This document shows, in pieces, positions 1 through 15,400 of a stretch of DNA of 64,000 bases. Source of the stretch: Dryomyza anilis (taxonomy: Eukaryota > Arthropoda > Insecta > Diptera > Dryomyzidae). Position numbers and translations under genes: made by a program. The DNA is taken from NCBI GenBank assembly GCA_951804985.1, contig OX638132.1:21643989-21707988 (forward strand), given 5' to 3'. Under the pieces are notes generated by a model that saw nothing but the letters and a program-made list of their open reading frames with translations, was not told the origin of the DNA and made no database searches. Numbering within the stretch: position 1 is the first letter of the stretch; every line of letters starts with the position of its first letter.

Positions 1-124
1 TTACTAATAGTTTCTGGTATCTAATTAGATCGTTTAAAGTTCAGTTGAGTTTTTTAAAGTATTTTAAAAAATACAAACTAAAGACTTATTATGTAGCGCT
101 ATAAATGTTAACTATTCCACTTAG

Positions 125-448
125 GTTTATGGCGACAAGGACTCAGATGGTTTTTATTGGGGTGAATTGCGTGGCCGACGCGGTTACGTGCCGCACAACA
201 TGGTGACCGAAGTCGATGACGGCACTGGCACCGGCCCCGGCATGCCAGGTCAGATGGCAGGCGTTGCCTCCGTTGCAGCTGCTGGTGGACCGGGCCAACT
301 AATGCCGGGCCAGCCGGGTGTGCAACAGAGCATGCGTAATATCAGTCGTGATCGGTGGGGCGACATTTATGCGAACATGCCAGTCAAGCGCATGATTGCA
401 TTGTACGATTACGATCCGCAAGAGTTGAGTCCAAACGTAGATGCCGAG
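125..448 (+). CDS. Rbp: Rbp exon: end of one SH3 domain, linker, start of next SH3
   Basis: The acceptor is TTAG ending at 124 and the donor is GTGAGT starting at 449. The exon is 108 complete codons, so both ends are phase 0. It encodes the last two thirds of one SH3 domain (DSDGFYWGEL; the proline of GYVPHNMV closes the ligand groove). A Gly/Met/Pro linker follows, then KRMIALYDYDPQELSPNVDAE, the first strand and RT loop of the final SH3. Reading through the following intron stays open to an early stop, so only the splice gives a correct SH3 fold. Confidence 0.92.
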
Positions 449-3400
449 GTGAGTACCACAGCCAAACTATCCACATTGTACACAGCCAACAATGCAACGA
501 TGTCGCTCTATCCAAATGGCTTTTGTGCTCTTTCAAACCCAACTGCAGGTGGAATTGAGCTTCAAAACTGGTGAGATCATTCTGGTCTACGGCGAGATGG
601 ACGAAGATGGTTTCTTCATGGGCGAATTGGACGGCGTACGCGGTCTGGTGCCATCGAATTTCCTAGCCGAGGCACCGGATCAGTACAACAATCAAATGGT
701 TCCGGGTGCTGCTAATGTGCGCGGCGGCTTAAGTCAGCGGGGCAGGGGCCAGGGTCCGGGCGCCAGAGGTCCGCCGCCACCACCACGTGACAATATGATG
801 CCTGGCATGGGTCAAGGGCCACGCGGTCCACATGGGCCACAAGGCAAAAGTAAGTAGACTCTCAAAAATAATAAACACACATTTTTGTTTTTTGTTTTTT
901 TAAATAAAAAACTATTAGAAAATAAAATAGGAAATTATGCGTTATTTCAGACATAAACTAAATTAAATATAATACTTTTTTTCATGATAGGTTTAAACCA
1001 AATATAAAATTTAATATCTAATAATAAAATATTCAACACAAATATACATTAAACAAATTCTCTTTGGAGCAACATTTTTTTTTTTGGTTTGTTTAATAAA
1101 TTTTGTTTGTTATTAACGATGAGTTCGTTTTGTAAAATGTTTTCTTCTTATTCTTCTTCATACTACTTAGTTATTTTTACTACTCTTTTTCTGTATTATA
1201 TATTTCATTTACTATAAATAATTCCGGCACTACTTTTATTGTAACTTTATAAATAGTCGGTGTTGTTGTTCTTTGTTGTTGTACATGTCCATATTTCTTT
1301 GTTGTTGTTGAAAAACAAAGAAGAGTTCTAAAATTTTTAAAATATTTCATTCATTTTGTTTTTGTTTGTTCATTAATTCATTTAAATAAAAAAAAATTGA
1401 AAATAAAAAACTTTTTACAAAGATCAATTTTACCAAATGATGCTTGCAAAAAAAAAATGTGATGTTGAACCTATTAACTAAAATTTTTAAATTTCGACTT
1501 TATATAAATTCCTAATGAAGAAGGATTTTTTTAGAAAATTGTGATTTAATTAATGATATCAAAATATTAACAGTTTATAGTTTACAACCGATTTTTTACT
1601 ATTTTATGACAGTAATATGCATTTTTAAAACCCTGTATTTTAAGCGTTGGTAACTCAGAGGCTAGTTCGTTGGACTGCGAGCCAACAGGTTCCATGTTCA
1701 ACTCTGGGCTGGGGCTAACCACATTTTTTCAAAGAAAAAATTGTTCTATACCACGCTACCTCTCGGCCAGACAATCCGGCATTAAACTGTAGGTTCCACC
1801 AATGGTGTCAGAACTCAGCCTAAGTTCTTTAGGAATGTACCGCCAAATTATTATTATTTTAAACTGGGTGTTAATTTCGAATTTTTTCATCCTGACCCCC
1901 TAAATAATTTACATTTTTAAACGAGACTTACTTACTTACTTATTTGGCCATTACAACCCATGATGGAATGCGGCCGCAGCAATCACCCCTCGCCAGTCGC
2001 TACTGCATTGCGCGCACTGGCGCCAGTTTTGCACTCCAAGTGTTGTCAGATTGTCTCGCACTTGGTCGCTCCACCGGAGATTCGGACGCCCTCTCCTACG
2101 TTGACCACCACTGGATACAGAATTGAACACCTTTTTTGCTGGAGCGCTTTTATCCATACGCTCGACATGTCCAAGCCAGCGTAGGCACGGGATCTCAATG
2201 CGCCTGACTATGTCAATGTCGACGTAGAGCTCATACAGCTCGTCATTCCATCTGATTCTGTACTCGTTTTCAACGCATATCGCTCCTAAAGCTAGCTCAT
2301 CGGTGTTGGCAAGCGTCCATGCCTCATCGCCATAGAGGAGGACTGGCATGATGAGCGACTTATAGAGCGTAATTTTTGTCCGTCGAGAGAGGTCTCTGCT
2401 CTTCAATTGCCTACTGAGCCCAAAGTAACACCTGTTGGCAGAGTTATTCTTCGGCTAATCTCCAGGCTGACATTGTTTTCCTTGTAGATGCTGGTTCCTA
2501 GGTATACGAAGTCCTTCACAACTTCGAAGTTGTGGTATATAGTGACGTGTCAATAGTGACGTGTTGTCCAAGACGCCGGGACTCTTTGTTTGTTGACACT
2601 AGGTACTTTGTCTTGTCCTCGTTCACCGTAAGACCCATTCGACGCGATTCCCTCTCTAAACTGGAGAATGCTGCACTGACTGCTCGTACGCTCTGAACAA
2701 TGATGTCGATATCATCAGCGTACCCGAGCAGCATGGAACTCTTGTTGAAGATAGTGCCATTGTGATGGAGTTGTGCAGCTCTTACAATCTTCTCCATTAT
2801 TAGGTTGAAGAAGTCACACGATAGGGAATCGCCTTGTCTAAAACCTCGCAACGTGTGTCGCTCAGGGTCATCCTGCAAAGCCTTATAAATTTCACAGGTA
2901 TACCGAACTCAGCCATGGTGGCGACTTCTTATCGGACTGTCGAAGGCAGCTTTGTAGTCGACGAAGAGGTGGTGGGTGTCGATCTGCCTCTCTTTGGTCT
3001 TTTCCAGGATTTGGCGCAAAGTGAGGATCCGGTCTTTAAACCTCCGGTCAGGCGTCTTATTTTCTGAAAGAATTTTCGAGCCTCGTTCCTGTCGCCATGC
3101 ATCTCAATATCTTCACACTCTTTCTAATTCTATTTTCTTGCGCCTAAAAAGATGTCTCTCCTCCTTCCTCTTCTCTCTGTATCGCTCCTACGCGGCTCGC
3201 GTAACTACCGACTGCAGGGTGGCTCTATATGCAGCGTCTTTCTCTGCAGTGGCTGCGTGACACTCTTCGTCATACCACTTGTTCCGTAGTGGGCGTTGGA
3301 ATCCAAGCACCTCTTCGGCAGCCGTACGCATTGAGAGGGGGAGTGCCTTGGGCAAGCAGGTGTGAGAGTCGAGCGGCATAGGCTTGTTCGGTCTGTTGTG

Positions 3401-6400
3401 TGTGCAGCTTACTGACGTCTAGCTTTCTTTGCGTGGGTTTCCGTGCGTTTTTCGCAGCGCATAAGCGTGTGCGAACCTTGGCTGCTACAAGGAAGTGATC
3501 CGAGTCGATGTTGGCATTTCGGATCGAGCGTACATCCATCACACTAGAAGCGTGCCTTCCGTCAATCACAACATGATCAATTTGGTTGCGTGTGTTCTGA
3601 TCGGGTGACCGCCACGTGGCCTTGTGAATATTGAGATGCTTGAATATAGTACCACTAATTACCATGTTTCGTGCTGCGGCGAAGTCGATCAGCCTCATTC
3701 CATTGTCGGAGGTGTTGTCGTGGAGACTGAATTGTCCAACCGTTGAAACAAAGATACCCTCATGGCCCACCTTGGCATTATAGTCGCCAATAACAATTTG
3801 GATGTCATGACGGGGGCAGCGCTCATAGGCTTCGTCGAGGCGCTCATAGAAAGTCTCTTTAGTTTCATCGTCCTTATTTCGTCGGAGCGTGCGCACAAAT
3901 TAGGCTGTTAAAGAAGTATTTAGCCTTGATGCGGATTGTTACAAGGTGGTGGAGTCTCTTGCCGACTACAAATACACAACCAAATTCATGCCTCTCCGCA
4001 TGGCAGCTGTAGTAAATGTCACAGGGTAAATGTCACAGCAGCCCTGTAGTAAATGTCACAGCAGCCCTGGCATTTCCTGGATTGCGGTGATGTCAGCCTT
4101 GTATCTTTCGAGGACATCAACCAGCTGGATAGTGGCACCTTCCCTATAAAGGGTTTGGACATTCCAGGTACATATCCGTAAATCATGGTCCTCTATACGT
4201 TTGCGTAGGTTGTCATCGTGTTTTCGGGTCGATATCCGAGGCATTTTTTCTGTTTTCGTTGAATCAGCTTTTTTATATGGCGGGTACAAGCCCAACGCAC
4301 AACCCCCATTTTAGAGGGCCAATATCCCTGTCTCGTTTGTCCCCGACCTGATCTCCCACCGGGGTTGAAACCCGATCTTCAGCGGGTTGCTCGGGGTTTA
4401 CCAACGCGAAGGTGAGACTAGGAATTGTGTAGGAGAGTCTATGGCAACTAACAGAAGTCGGTTACTGGCTTGCGCGTGCACTACACCATTCTGAACCCCC
4501 ACCATTCTGAACCCCGAAACACCATTTATAATTTTTATATAATTAGAGGGTATTTTTTCCATTTAATTTCTGTAAAATAAATAAAACAGAATTTGTTTGC
4601 AATTCATAATTCAATTTTCTTTAATATTAGGTAACAGTTTTCTGAGTTTATTTTTCATTCAGTTCCAAATGATCCAATAAATACCTATAATATTGATGCA
4701 TTAAATTAAAATATTCAAATTCATCACATGTTTTATTTATATTTGTTTCAACTTTCTCCGTTTGCTTTAAAAGAACAAGCCTTGTAATATATATTTTGTT
4801 ATTATTTTCATGAAATATTTTGCATGAACATTTCTGAACCAAAATATTTATTGCGTACATTTTCACAAAAAAATAAAACTCAACTTAATTAGTTGCACAC
4901 TCACAATATTAGATTATTGAATGCTGTTCTTTGTTATTAACACTATATATGCCAAAATATATTTTTTTTAACAGTGGAATTAAAAAAAAAAAACAATTTA
5001 ATTATAAAAAAAAAATAAAACAATACAAAGTTTTATTATTAAGATATATTGATACCTTAGACAAGTAAAGAGTTAACATAATTAGTTTTTTCTTAAATAT
5101 TAAATAAAGTGGTTTTCACAATAATTATTTAAAATATAAATTATTTGAAAACTGAAAGTAATGAATACGAAATTCAATAAAAGAGTAGGGTAAATTCGAC
5201 AACTTACCAATTATTTAGAATAATAAATATATTAAATAATAATAATAATAAATATTTATAATTATGGTACGACAATTCTTCCCCGAGGCAATTCATTCCC
5301 AGATAAATCTTACCCCAGTCAATTAGTTTCCAATACTTTTTTTTCGAAATTGAATAAATAATAAATATAATAAATAATAGGGGTATTCCATTTGAAATCA
5401 ACTAACGGATTTCCCCTATCTGTATCTAACTAATATGGTTCCTGAAATATGACTGGTTAAAAAGAGAAAAAATAGGAGAAAACTCACAAATGTGGGTTAA
5501 TTTAATTGTATTTATCTTAAAAACGTACAAGGTATCATTTGAGAGATATAAAGATGGCCTTTAATATGGCATAACATTTTATTTATGTATCCAAAGGTTA
5601 AATGTCTTTATCACATGATTCAATTTCTCAAAAACCCATATTTTTAAAAGTTTCAAAAAAATATATGCTATTTCTTAATTTCTTCATAACATTTGTTTTA
5701 ACTTTTATACGTGTATTCGTTCCTGAGTTATAAATAAAAATATGTAATCAAGTTAACTTAATTGCGTTTATTTAAAGAAATACGTCGGTATCCTTTGAAT
5801 GGTAAATATTAAGATGCCCTTTAATACGAGATGTGAATTTATCTTTGTTTCCAAAAGTCTAAGGCCAATATCACATGATATAGATTTTGGGAAGCTACCC
5901 AGTCTGACATGTCTCGGAGACCTTCGATAACTCGAAGCTTTCTAGAATAACTTCGATAAAAAAAAGTTCGATCTCGTTGCATTCTCGATTCTAATTTTTA
6001 GAAATTTCCGTACATTCAAATTCTTTGACAATATACGATATTTAAACATTTTTCAAATCGATATCGCTATATTTTTCGCAGTAATCTCGAACTTTGATCA
6101 TTTTTTCCTTTCGAAAAATTTCTCATATCGAGAAAACTCCGACAGAACGTTTCGATATCTACCTACCATCTAGGTCCAATTTGACGCTCTATATCGTTAC
6201 GAGAACGGAGCCGATATCGTGTGATTTCTCCATCTACTCGCATTGATCTCGTAATGATATCGATACGAATGGCATACTGGGTATATCTTAAAAACCCATA
6301 TTTTTTAAATAATAAAAATAAATTTATATTTTTGCAGATTTTCTTCTTGATATATCTGGAAAATTTCATTGGTGTACTCCTTTCAGTTCATGAATTATTA

Positions 6401-9400
6401 ACAAAAATTTGAAAGTAAATAGACATTTATTTGATTTTTTTTATTTTCAAAAACAAAATTCAAATAACATTGAAAACTTTGACTTGACTTCACATTTTAA
6501 CTCAGAAACCTGTACGAATACACTTATGAAATTTCACACAAATGTTAAGAAGAAAATCAGCATTAACATAAATCATATGATAGTGATCTTTAACCTTTGG
6601 ATACACAATCAAAATTATATGCCATAATAAAGAATATCTTTATACCTTTTAAATGATACCGCAATTGACCTTGTACGTAAACCAATTTTTTAGATAAATG
6701 CAATTAAGTTAACTCACCTTTGTAAGTTTTTTCACTTTTTATTCCGCCATATTTCAGGAACCATAGAAGGTAGAGGTTTAAAATTTTGCATATTTTTTAG
6801 TTTAATATGAGAGAATACTCATACAAAATTGTATAAATTTCAAAGAGGATGATGCTTAAATTTATTATTTTTTCGTTGATTTAAAATGGAATAGCCCAAT
6901 AAACATAATAAATTATTGAGAAAAATTCTCTATGGGAAAACTGTTGCGTATGAATTACCCGGGCTAGAATTATTTCGGGAATGAACTACTGAAACAAATA
7001 AATAATAATAAATAACATATTATTAATATTTCAAAATTTTCATGAACAATTAATTACACTACTCAACAAAACGAGAATCCTTTTTTTCTCATACATCCAT
7101 TTTATATAATTCGTAATTGCTAAATTTGACAGCATATATTTTGCCTTTTTCAGCCACTTTTTAAAAGAAAAGAAAAATAATGTTCACAACCAGTTTTACA
7201 AAAAAACAATTAAAAGAAAAATTGCGTATAAGATTTTTTGTAAAACTATTTTTTAACAGTACTATATATGTTTACTTAAAGTAGTGGGTGAGAATGGCTT
7301 AAACTTTTCTCAAAAACGTTACGTAATTGGAAAAAAAAAACTGAGAAACGCAACAACGAATTTTATAGAATATTTGTATGGGATGTCCATGGGAATAATC
7401 TTGTTAGGTAGTCTTAGTGCATTCTATATGTGGACCATTCAACAATTCGATTGAGGGCGGATCGAAACTAAACTTTTATTTGTATTTCAAATTGTAATGG
7501 GGCCAAAAAGTTACCTAATGTTAAAGATTACCCCTAAATTGGAGTCGAAAAAAAATGTTCTGTGATCGCGCAATACAGATGAAGTTAAAAAAACACACAC
7601 ATAAAATCCATATTTTTATTTTTACCATTTAAAAAAAAGGTCTTGGATTGAAAAAGGCTCAGAAATATAGAGTTTAAATGTATATTTCAATTTTGAATTT
7701 TGAAACATATCTAATGCTCGCGCATCGTCGTTGAAATTTAAAAAGTATAAAGTTTTTCTTACTGATATTGTTTGTGGTAATTTCTAGGATCATTATGTAA
7801 CTTTTAAATCCAATAACGCCAATAAAACTTTAAACAATATGATGTAATTCGTAAAAAAATGGTATTATTTATAAAACACCAGGATTTAGGAATTTTTTTT
7901 TCCAAAACTATACGAGGCAGAAATTAACGATTAACAGATTTCGATTCAGCACACCTAAGAACATATAACAAAAAAATTTGACATGTAAATAATAGTCATC
8001 CATGCAGATTTGAGACGGGTTTAACAAAAGAAAATGTCGATTTTTTTAGTACTTTTTTAAATTTCAAGGACGAAAAGACTTATTCGAGTTTTTTGAGTTT
8101 TTTGAGCTTATTTTGTTCAAAAAAAAAAATGGCTTAAGGTGTTTTTTTTAACTTCATCTGCGAAATGCGAGCACAGGACATTTTTTTTTGTCGAATCAAA
8201 TTTTTTGTGGTAAACTCTAGCAGTACTATGTAATTTTTAAGCCCTATTACAACTTTGGGGAATATTTGCGATCCGCCTCAATGTACGGCCTTTTTAAAGA
8301 AGTTAAAAATGGTGTTACCTAATTTAGTTGTTGTGATTATTAGTTTGTAAAAATATTAAACGGTTTAATGTGGATTTAAGAAAACAACAACAGCAACGGC
8401 TTTTTATTGCATTTCCGGCACAACAACCTTAAACCAACTTACTTGCAAAATAAAGAAAATTATACAAAAGTAACATGAATTGTACAAAAGTGTAAATTTT
8501 AATCGATATTTTAAAAAATTGTACAAATAAATATTTAATTAAAATGACTGTATAAATATGACGAACAGTTTTAGAATCTTGCGAAGCATTAACAGAGTTT
8601 GCGCAGCACTTGTTGCTCTAGTGTTGGATAAGGTAAATTAAAAACGCAATATTTTGCTTTTCGTATTATTTGGCTTTTTTTTAAAGTAAGTTTAATTTTT
8701 AAATGCAGGTATAAATATGAGATCTTTGAATATTCTTTAACTTATTGCAATTCAGATTTCTCAAAATTAAATTATTTATGTATACAGTTTGCTGTTTATA
8801 CTTAACAAAAACAACAACAAAAAAAAACAAAATCTTTACAACTTACTTGCTGTGAATTATATAGAAAAAGTAAATACTGCATTGCAACTTTTTTCACTGT
8901 ATGGCACAGTGTTTGTCAAGTTTAGGATAGATTTATTTTTATTTTTCTGTACTTTTGTTCGTGTTTTTTTTTGCAGTACCTTCTGAAATATTGGAACAGC
9001 TAATAGCAACTAAAAAAGGTTTTGAATTAACAAACGCAAAAATACTTAACTTAACATAAATATACCATAATTTTTTTCTTTTAACTACTATTTTTTTGTA
9101 ATGGTCTGCTGTGGTAAATGTGAAGTCTTTATGTTATATTTGTTGCTATAGATGCTCGCCCTGCTTCCCCTACACTGTTAGACAACACGGGCCACCCTGC
9201 CCCCGATCACCAAACGCAGGTAAATACTCTTTCTCTTAAAAAAACTACTTAAATTGCATTTGTTTTGTTTAAAAAAAAATAATCAACTTCAAGAAAAACA
9301 ACCTACCCACACTTGCTCACTGTCCTATAATTCTATAACTATCTCGCTCGTTCGTACTTTCGCTGTATCACTTTCGCTCATTTCGTTTAAAATACATCCA

Positions 9401-12400
9401 TAATTATAAATAAAACATTTTACCATTTACATACATCATTACCAAAGAGATAATAAATCCAATTCCAGAAAAACCTTTAAATTTGCAATCAAAAATTCAC
9501 AACATTGTTTTATAATCATACAATATCTATCAAGAAATTATAACAATTGAAAAATCATTCAAAAGCTCACAGTACCTACAGTAAAACATCGCTAATCTTG
9601 ACAAACAAACCAATTTTGTGTATAGCTAGCAACATGTTTACAAAAAAACGTTTTGTAGTTTTTTTTTTTGTTCAAATCATCTTTGTAATTATAACGAATT
9701 TAGTAATACCAACATCTTTTTTTATTAAAAAATAGTAAAGCATTTCATAAAAACTAGTGAAAATTAATCACGCGTCTAGTCCACAAACTATATACATCAG
9801 AAAAATTAATCACTCAGTCATACATATGTTTTTAAATGCACTAATTTATAGGTCGTCAGATCCCCAATAAAGATTATGCTAGATCATGGTTGTGAAACGA
9901 TCGTTTGTAACTCGAAAAATACCTCAAAGTTTTCGCTATACTCAGAAAAAATGTAACATAAAATTAATAGTTATTACTATTGAAATTAGTCATTAGCATA
10001 AACAATTAATCCAATTGGCAAATATCATGAAATACTATAAAATTATTTTTTAGTTTGTATGAAAATATTTATTTTTTGTATACTATTAAATCAATATTGA
10101 CAAATTTTAATGGGATTTTATGAGATTTTATTTTTAAATTTTGTCCACTAGCGATAAATCCAAAACAGTAAATATTATTTTATTTTAAGTCGCAGATAAT
10201 GCAACGTTAGTTTCTTTAAAGTAATGCACTGTGCGTGTTTATTAATTATATTATTCGGTAAATCTGTTACACTCAGAAAAAATCCTATTTAAATTGGTCA
10301 ATAGGACAGTTATTGATTCAATAGTATACAAAAAAAAAATAAAAAAAATTTCATATAAAAACAAAAATAATTTAATAGTGTTTAATAGAATTTTGTAGTT
10401 TTCAATGGTATTTACCTATTAAAACAATAGTTTATCATATTGACTAATTTTAATATCAAAAAACTATTGATTTTATAGTATTTTTTCTGAGTCTATGTAC
10501 TTGAGACCTAATAAAATTGACATTAATTCTAATAAGATTTAAAAATTGGTTTCCTCATTAAACAATAAATAAAAGTAACATTAAATCCACAATGTAAATC
10601 CACATTGTAGTTATTGCGTTGGACTACGATCGAAAAGTCGCTTCTGCGTTCGACTGTGAGCCCAAAGGTCCCAGATTCGATCACCTGCGACTGCCAACAT
10701 CTTTTTCATAGAAAACATTTTTCTATGCGACGCTACCTCTATGCAGTAAATGGCAAACCTACGAGAGTAAAACATTGCTCGCCGTTCGGATTCGGCATTA
10801 AACAGTAGGTCCGTCCAATTTGAGTACACATTTAACAAGCACAGCTCAAATGGTGAGAGAGATTGGCCGAAGTTCTATATAGAACTGTAGCGCCAAACTA
10901 TTATATTATTATAAATACACAATCATTAAAAATTATTCTAAAATACATGGTATTATATACGTTTTTTTACACCCAGGAAAAATTCCCTAAAATCCCATTA
11001 AAATTGATCAATAGGACAATTATTGAATTAATAGTATACAAAATATAAAACTTTTCATATAAACTCTATGGCAATGTCATGGTATTTTCTAGTATTTAAT
11101 GGTATTTTCCGATTAAAATAATAATTTATCCTATTGACTATTTTTAATAGTATAAAACTATTATTTATATAGTATTTTTTTCTGGGTGTAATAAATGTTC
11201 GTAATCGTTCATCATATTAATTTCTGTGTTCATCTGCGCACCGCAATGATGCATGATGAAGTGGCAAACCTTACTAAATATTTTGACATCTGAATGTTAT
11301 TGGTAACTATGACAGCTGCCGAAAAATAACAATTGGAAAAACTATCATTGCATCTAGTTACCCTTTACTTTACACTAATGGTGTACATTGTGCAGGGTAT
11401 ATTTTAATTTGCTTGAATTATTAAAGCTCCCTTATCAACCTAATTGATTTAGCTTATGCCTGTTTTTACAATATATGTTTGTTCTTTCTGTATACAGAAT
11501 ATCTTGACCGATAATTATAAAGTTATCGATCTCATGATCTTAGCTGAATTTCTGTTTAAGATATAACCCTATAGGGATAAATAAACCATGAGTGTATGAT
11601 ATTCCATAGTCGACTACAATTTCAAAATTTAATCTCAGTTCAACATAAGTTCTTATAATTTAAGAAAATCATTATAGACCAACGTAAATATAGCAATCGA
11701 TATTAATTGCATTCATTAATCAATCCAGCAATGAAATTCATTAATTTAATGACAGTATTTGCTATACTTCGTTATATAAGCAATTAGATTCGCTAATATG
11801 AATATTGGAACGTCAATGCAGCAAATAATTTCGTCGACGCAGTTTTAGCAAATATAATTGCTGAAACTGCGCCGATTAATTAATTTGCTACATTGCCGTA
11901 CAAATAGTCATATTAGCAAACGTAATTGCTGATTTAACGAAGAATAGCTAATGTTTTCATTAAATTAGTGAATTTCATTGCTGGATTGATTAATGTATGC
12001 AATCGGTTGCTATATTTACGAGGATAATTCTTTTTTCTGTGTACGTATTTATTGCTGGGATCTATCTTAAATCTTTAAATATTCACATAACTTATATAAC
12101 TTTGATACTATTAAGAGTGCATTTAACATTTAGACACAATCTGTTCATCATCATTTTTTTTATATATTTCATTCACCAACAAAAATACATAAATAAAAAA
12201 CATTTTAAAAATAAATCACAAAAACACACATAAAAGCAGAGCGATTTTTAATTATTAGTTTTCAGAATTTTAAATTTTTTAAATAATTTTTTTAAAACAA
12301 AAACTATTTTTTCATAACTTTTAGGAAATAAAATAAATCTTCAACGATACACATATTCTTTGTACATGAAATATGTATTATTATAAATACATATATCAAA

Positions 12401-15400
12401 CCAAACACAGATCACATATATATATATATTATATAATTTATAAAACTGTACATATAGTAACCAGAAACATATAACTTTTTAATTGATGCTCTAAATTCAA
12501 AAGTGCTTATCGTAACTTATTCTTTTTATAATAACTTATCGTAATGCTAAAAATAACTAACTGAATATTAACATATATTATTATAATATTGGATGTATGG
12601 TGTACAAATTTCTATGTGATTCACGGTATGTGTCAAAATTTTTTTGTTATTATTTTTCATATATATATATGTCATATATATGTTATTATTTTTCATATAT
12701 TTTTTTCATTTTCTTGATATAAATAATAATTTATTAATTTACTAACTCGCCAATCTATAACTTCACTCTATATATTAGTTGCTTTTTGGTATATATAAAT
12801 ATATTAATTCTATATTAAACTCGTCTTATATTATGTAACTACCTCAATATTTATTTTGTAAAGTTTTGATTTATTTATTATTTCGTTTTTTATGTTTTTA
12901 TAGAATTTATTTCGACCCCATAGTTACAGAAAAACACTTTACAAAAAGTTGTTGAACTACAGTACAGAATAGTAGTTAATGGTTTTAATTTTTTCAAAAT
13001 ACATGTATTATTCACAAACATCTTTAGTGGTTCTAATAACATATCGTAATTTCAATAACCGCTAATTGTACATTATACTCACAGAGATATTACAAAATTA
13101 TATTTTTTTTGTTTTGATTTGTTTAGTAAAAGCTATAATAAAAATAGCAAAACTGTCACCGATTTAATTGCAGTGCGTGCTATTACTGGAATAGTATTAG
13201 ACCTATATTGTTTTTTTTTGTTGATATCTCAATGGGTATTAATTGTTTTCATTGAGATGTGTTATTTTTTATTTTAACCAATTATCTTGCAGTTAATTTG
13301 TGTGTTTTATAATGAAATACTTATCAAAAACATATTATATTCAAATCGGTTAGTCAAATTTTGAAACGTTGCTAGTTCTACATCTTTTTTGTGTTTGGAT
13401 TATTGAATGTAACATACGTTAGAGCCCTTTGGTACATGAGCCGCTTGTTCTCATTATTATGTAAAAAAATGGTGTTATTAATATTAATAAAAAAATATAT
13501 TTTTTTGGAAAATATTTTCTAAATGAGATAGGTTTTAATATCGATAAAATAATGATATTTTTGGTATTAATAATTTTTTTAAAGTTATCCTTCGTTTGCT
13601 GAATAACCAACAAACGATCTGACAGTTATATCTAAATTATATAAAATAATGGTTATTTTTCGAATATTTCGTCAGCTGATAATTAGTTTGCTCCATACAA
13701 AATTGATTCGATTTCAAGAAAAACGATAAAAAAAACTTTAATTCACTTTTCTTAAAATCTATTCGATGCACAATTGTTTTATTAATTTTATTCGAAAATA
13801 TAAACTTAAGATTTCATGCATGCTTCACGTGGAGCAAAGCTGTATGTCTTTGGAAATCACGAAAACATTAGAACGAAATGACCTCAACATATCATTTTTT
13901 ATAAAGTTATCGTTCGTTTGCCGAATAAACTACAAACGATTGGACAGTAATATTTAAATTATATAAAATAATGGTAATTTTTCGAATATTACGTCAGCTG
14001 AGAATTACTTTGTTCCATACAAAATTGATGCTGGTTCGAGAAAAATTATAGAAAAAAAACATAAAATAATTTTTTCTTAAAATCTATTCGATTCAAAATT
14101 GTGTTATTAATTTTATAAAGTTCTTAAATATAAAGTTCTTCTGTTGCGATTTTCATGTATTGTGCTCCATATCCAGTTTAACCTAATAATTTCCTTCACG
14201 TGAAGCAAACAGTGGGTCTTTGAAAATCACGAAAAAAATCATTAGAACGAAATGACATAGAACGATAAACTTTATATTTATATTGGTGGCTGGTTGTGAG
14301 TCCAAAAAATATCAATGATCGGCCAACTACCATGTCTATCCCAAATACAAGCTTAACCTCATATTTGACATATTTTGAAAGTACTTAAGTCGAAACTAAA
14401 AAATGGATATTATCTACCCTCATTCGCATCTCAAAGATATTTATATCAAGTAGGGCTGTGCGATAAACAAATTAATCAAAATTTGAACTAATTAGAATCA
14501 TGATTAAATTGATTAATCGAATTGACTTTTCTGTTTTAGTAGAACCCCGATTAATCAGAATATTGATTAATTGAAAATGAAACAATTTTATTCAACAACA
14601 TTTGAATATTTTTCAACTTGATTTAAGTGAAAATTTATTTTTAAAAGTGTTAAAAATATTCAAAACCGTGCAGTAAAGTATTTTAAATTATTTTGTGACG
14701 CAGAAGTTTATTAATCAGAGATCTTGTTTAATCAGATTTCTGATTAATTTTGATTAATAGAAAATGAAATAATTTGATTCAACAACATTTGAATATTTTT
14801 TCAATTTGATTTAACTGAAAATTTATTTTAAATTAATTAAAAACAAATGAAAATGTTAAAAAAATTTCAAAAACCGTATAATAAAGTATTTTAAATTATT
14901 TAGCAACGCAGAAGTTTGTTAATCAGAAATTCTGAATAATAAAAAGCTGATTAGTCATTTAATCACAATTTCGATTAATCAGTATTCTGCTTAATTGAAT
15001 AATCAATGTTCTGATTAATTGAAAAATCTTGATTAATCAATTAATTAGAAAAATATTAATCAAACAGTTTGATTAATCGATAATTTCAAGACAATTTTAC
15101 TTGGATGAATTCTCAGAATTGTGTCTGAATTGGATAACATCTCAGAGTTGTTACGAAAACGGTTAACGGATGAATATATAAAAGTCATAAAATTCCTAAC
15201 AGTATCCACCTAAAAGTTATGTATTATGGATGTACATCTGAAAATAAAATCGATGTTTTGCACGATATAATACATCGACTCGTTACATCGATATTTTCCG
15301 ATGTATCGAACAAAAACATCGATGTCTTCGATGATTCGAATGAAAAATTATTAGGTAAATAGTATACATTTTGATGAAGATTTTATAAGTTTTTATATGT

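Noticed and set aside
13577..15085. CRISPR-like array
   Set aside because: The repeats are long tandem duplications (about 322 and 187 bp) without short regular spacers, and the genome is eukaryotic.
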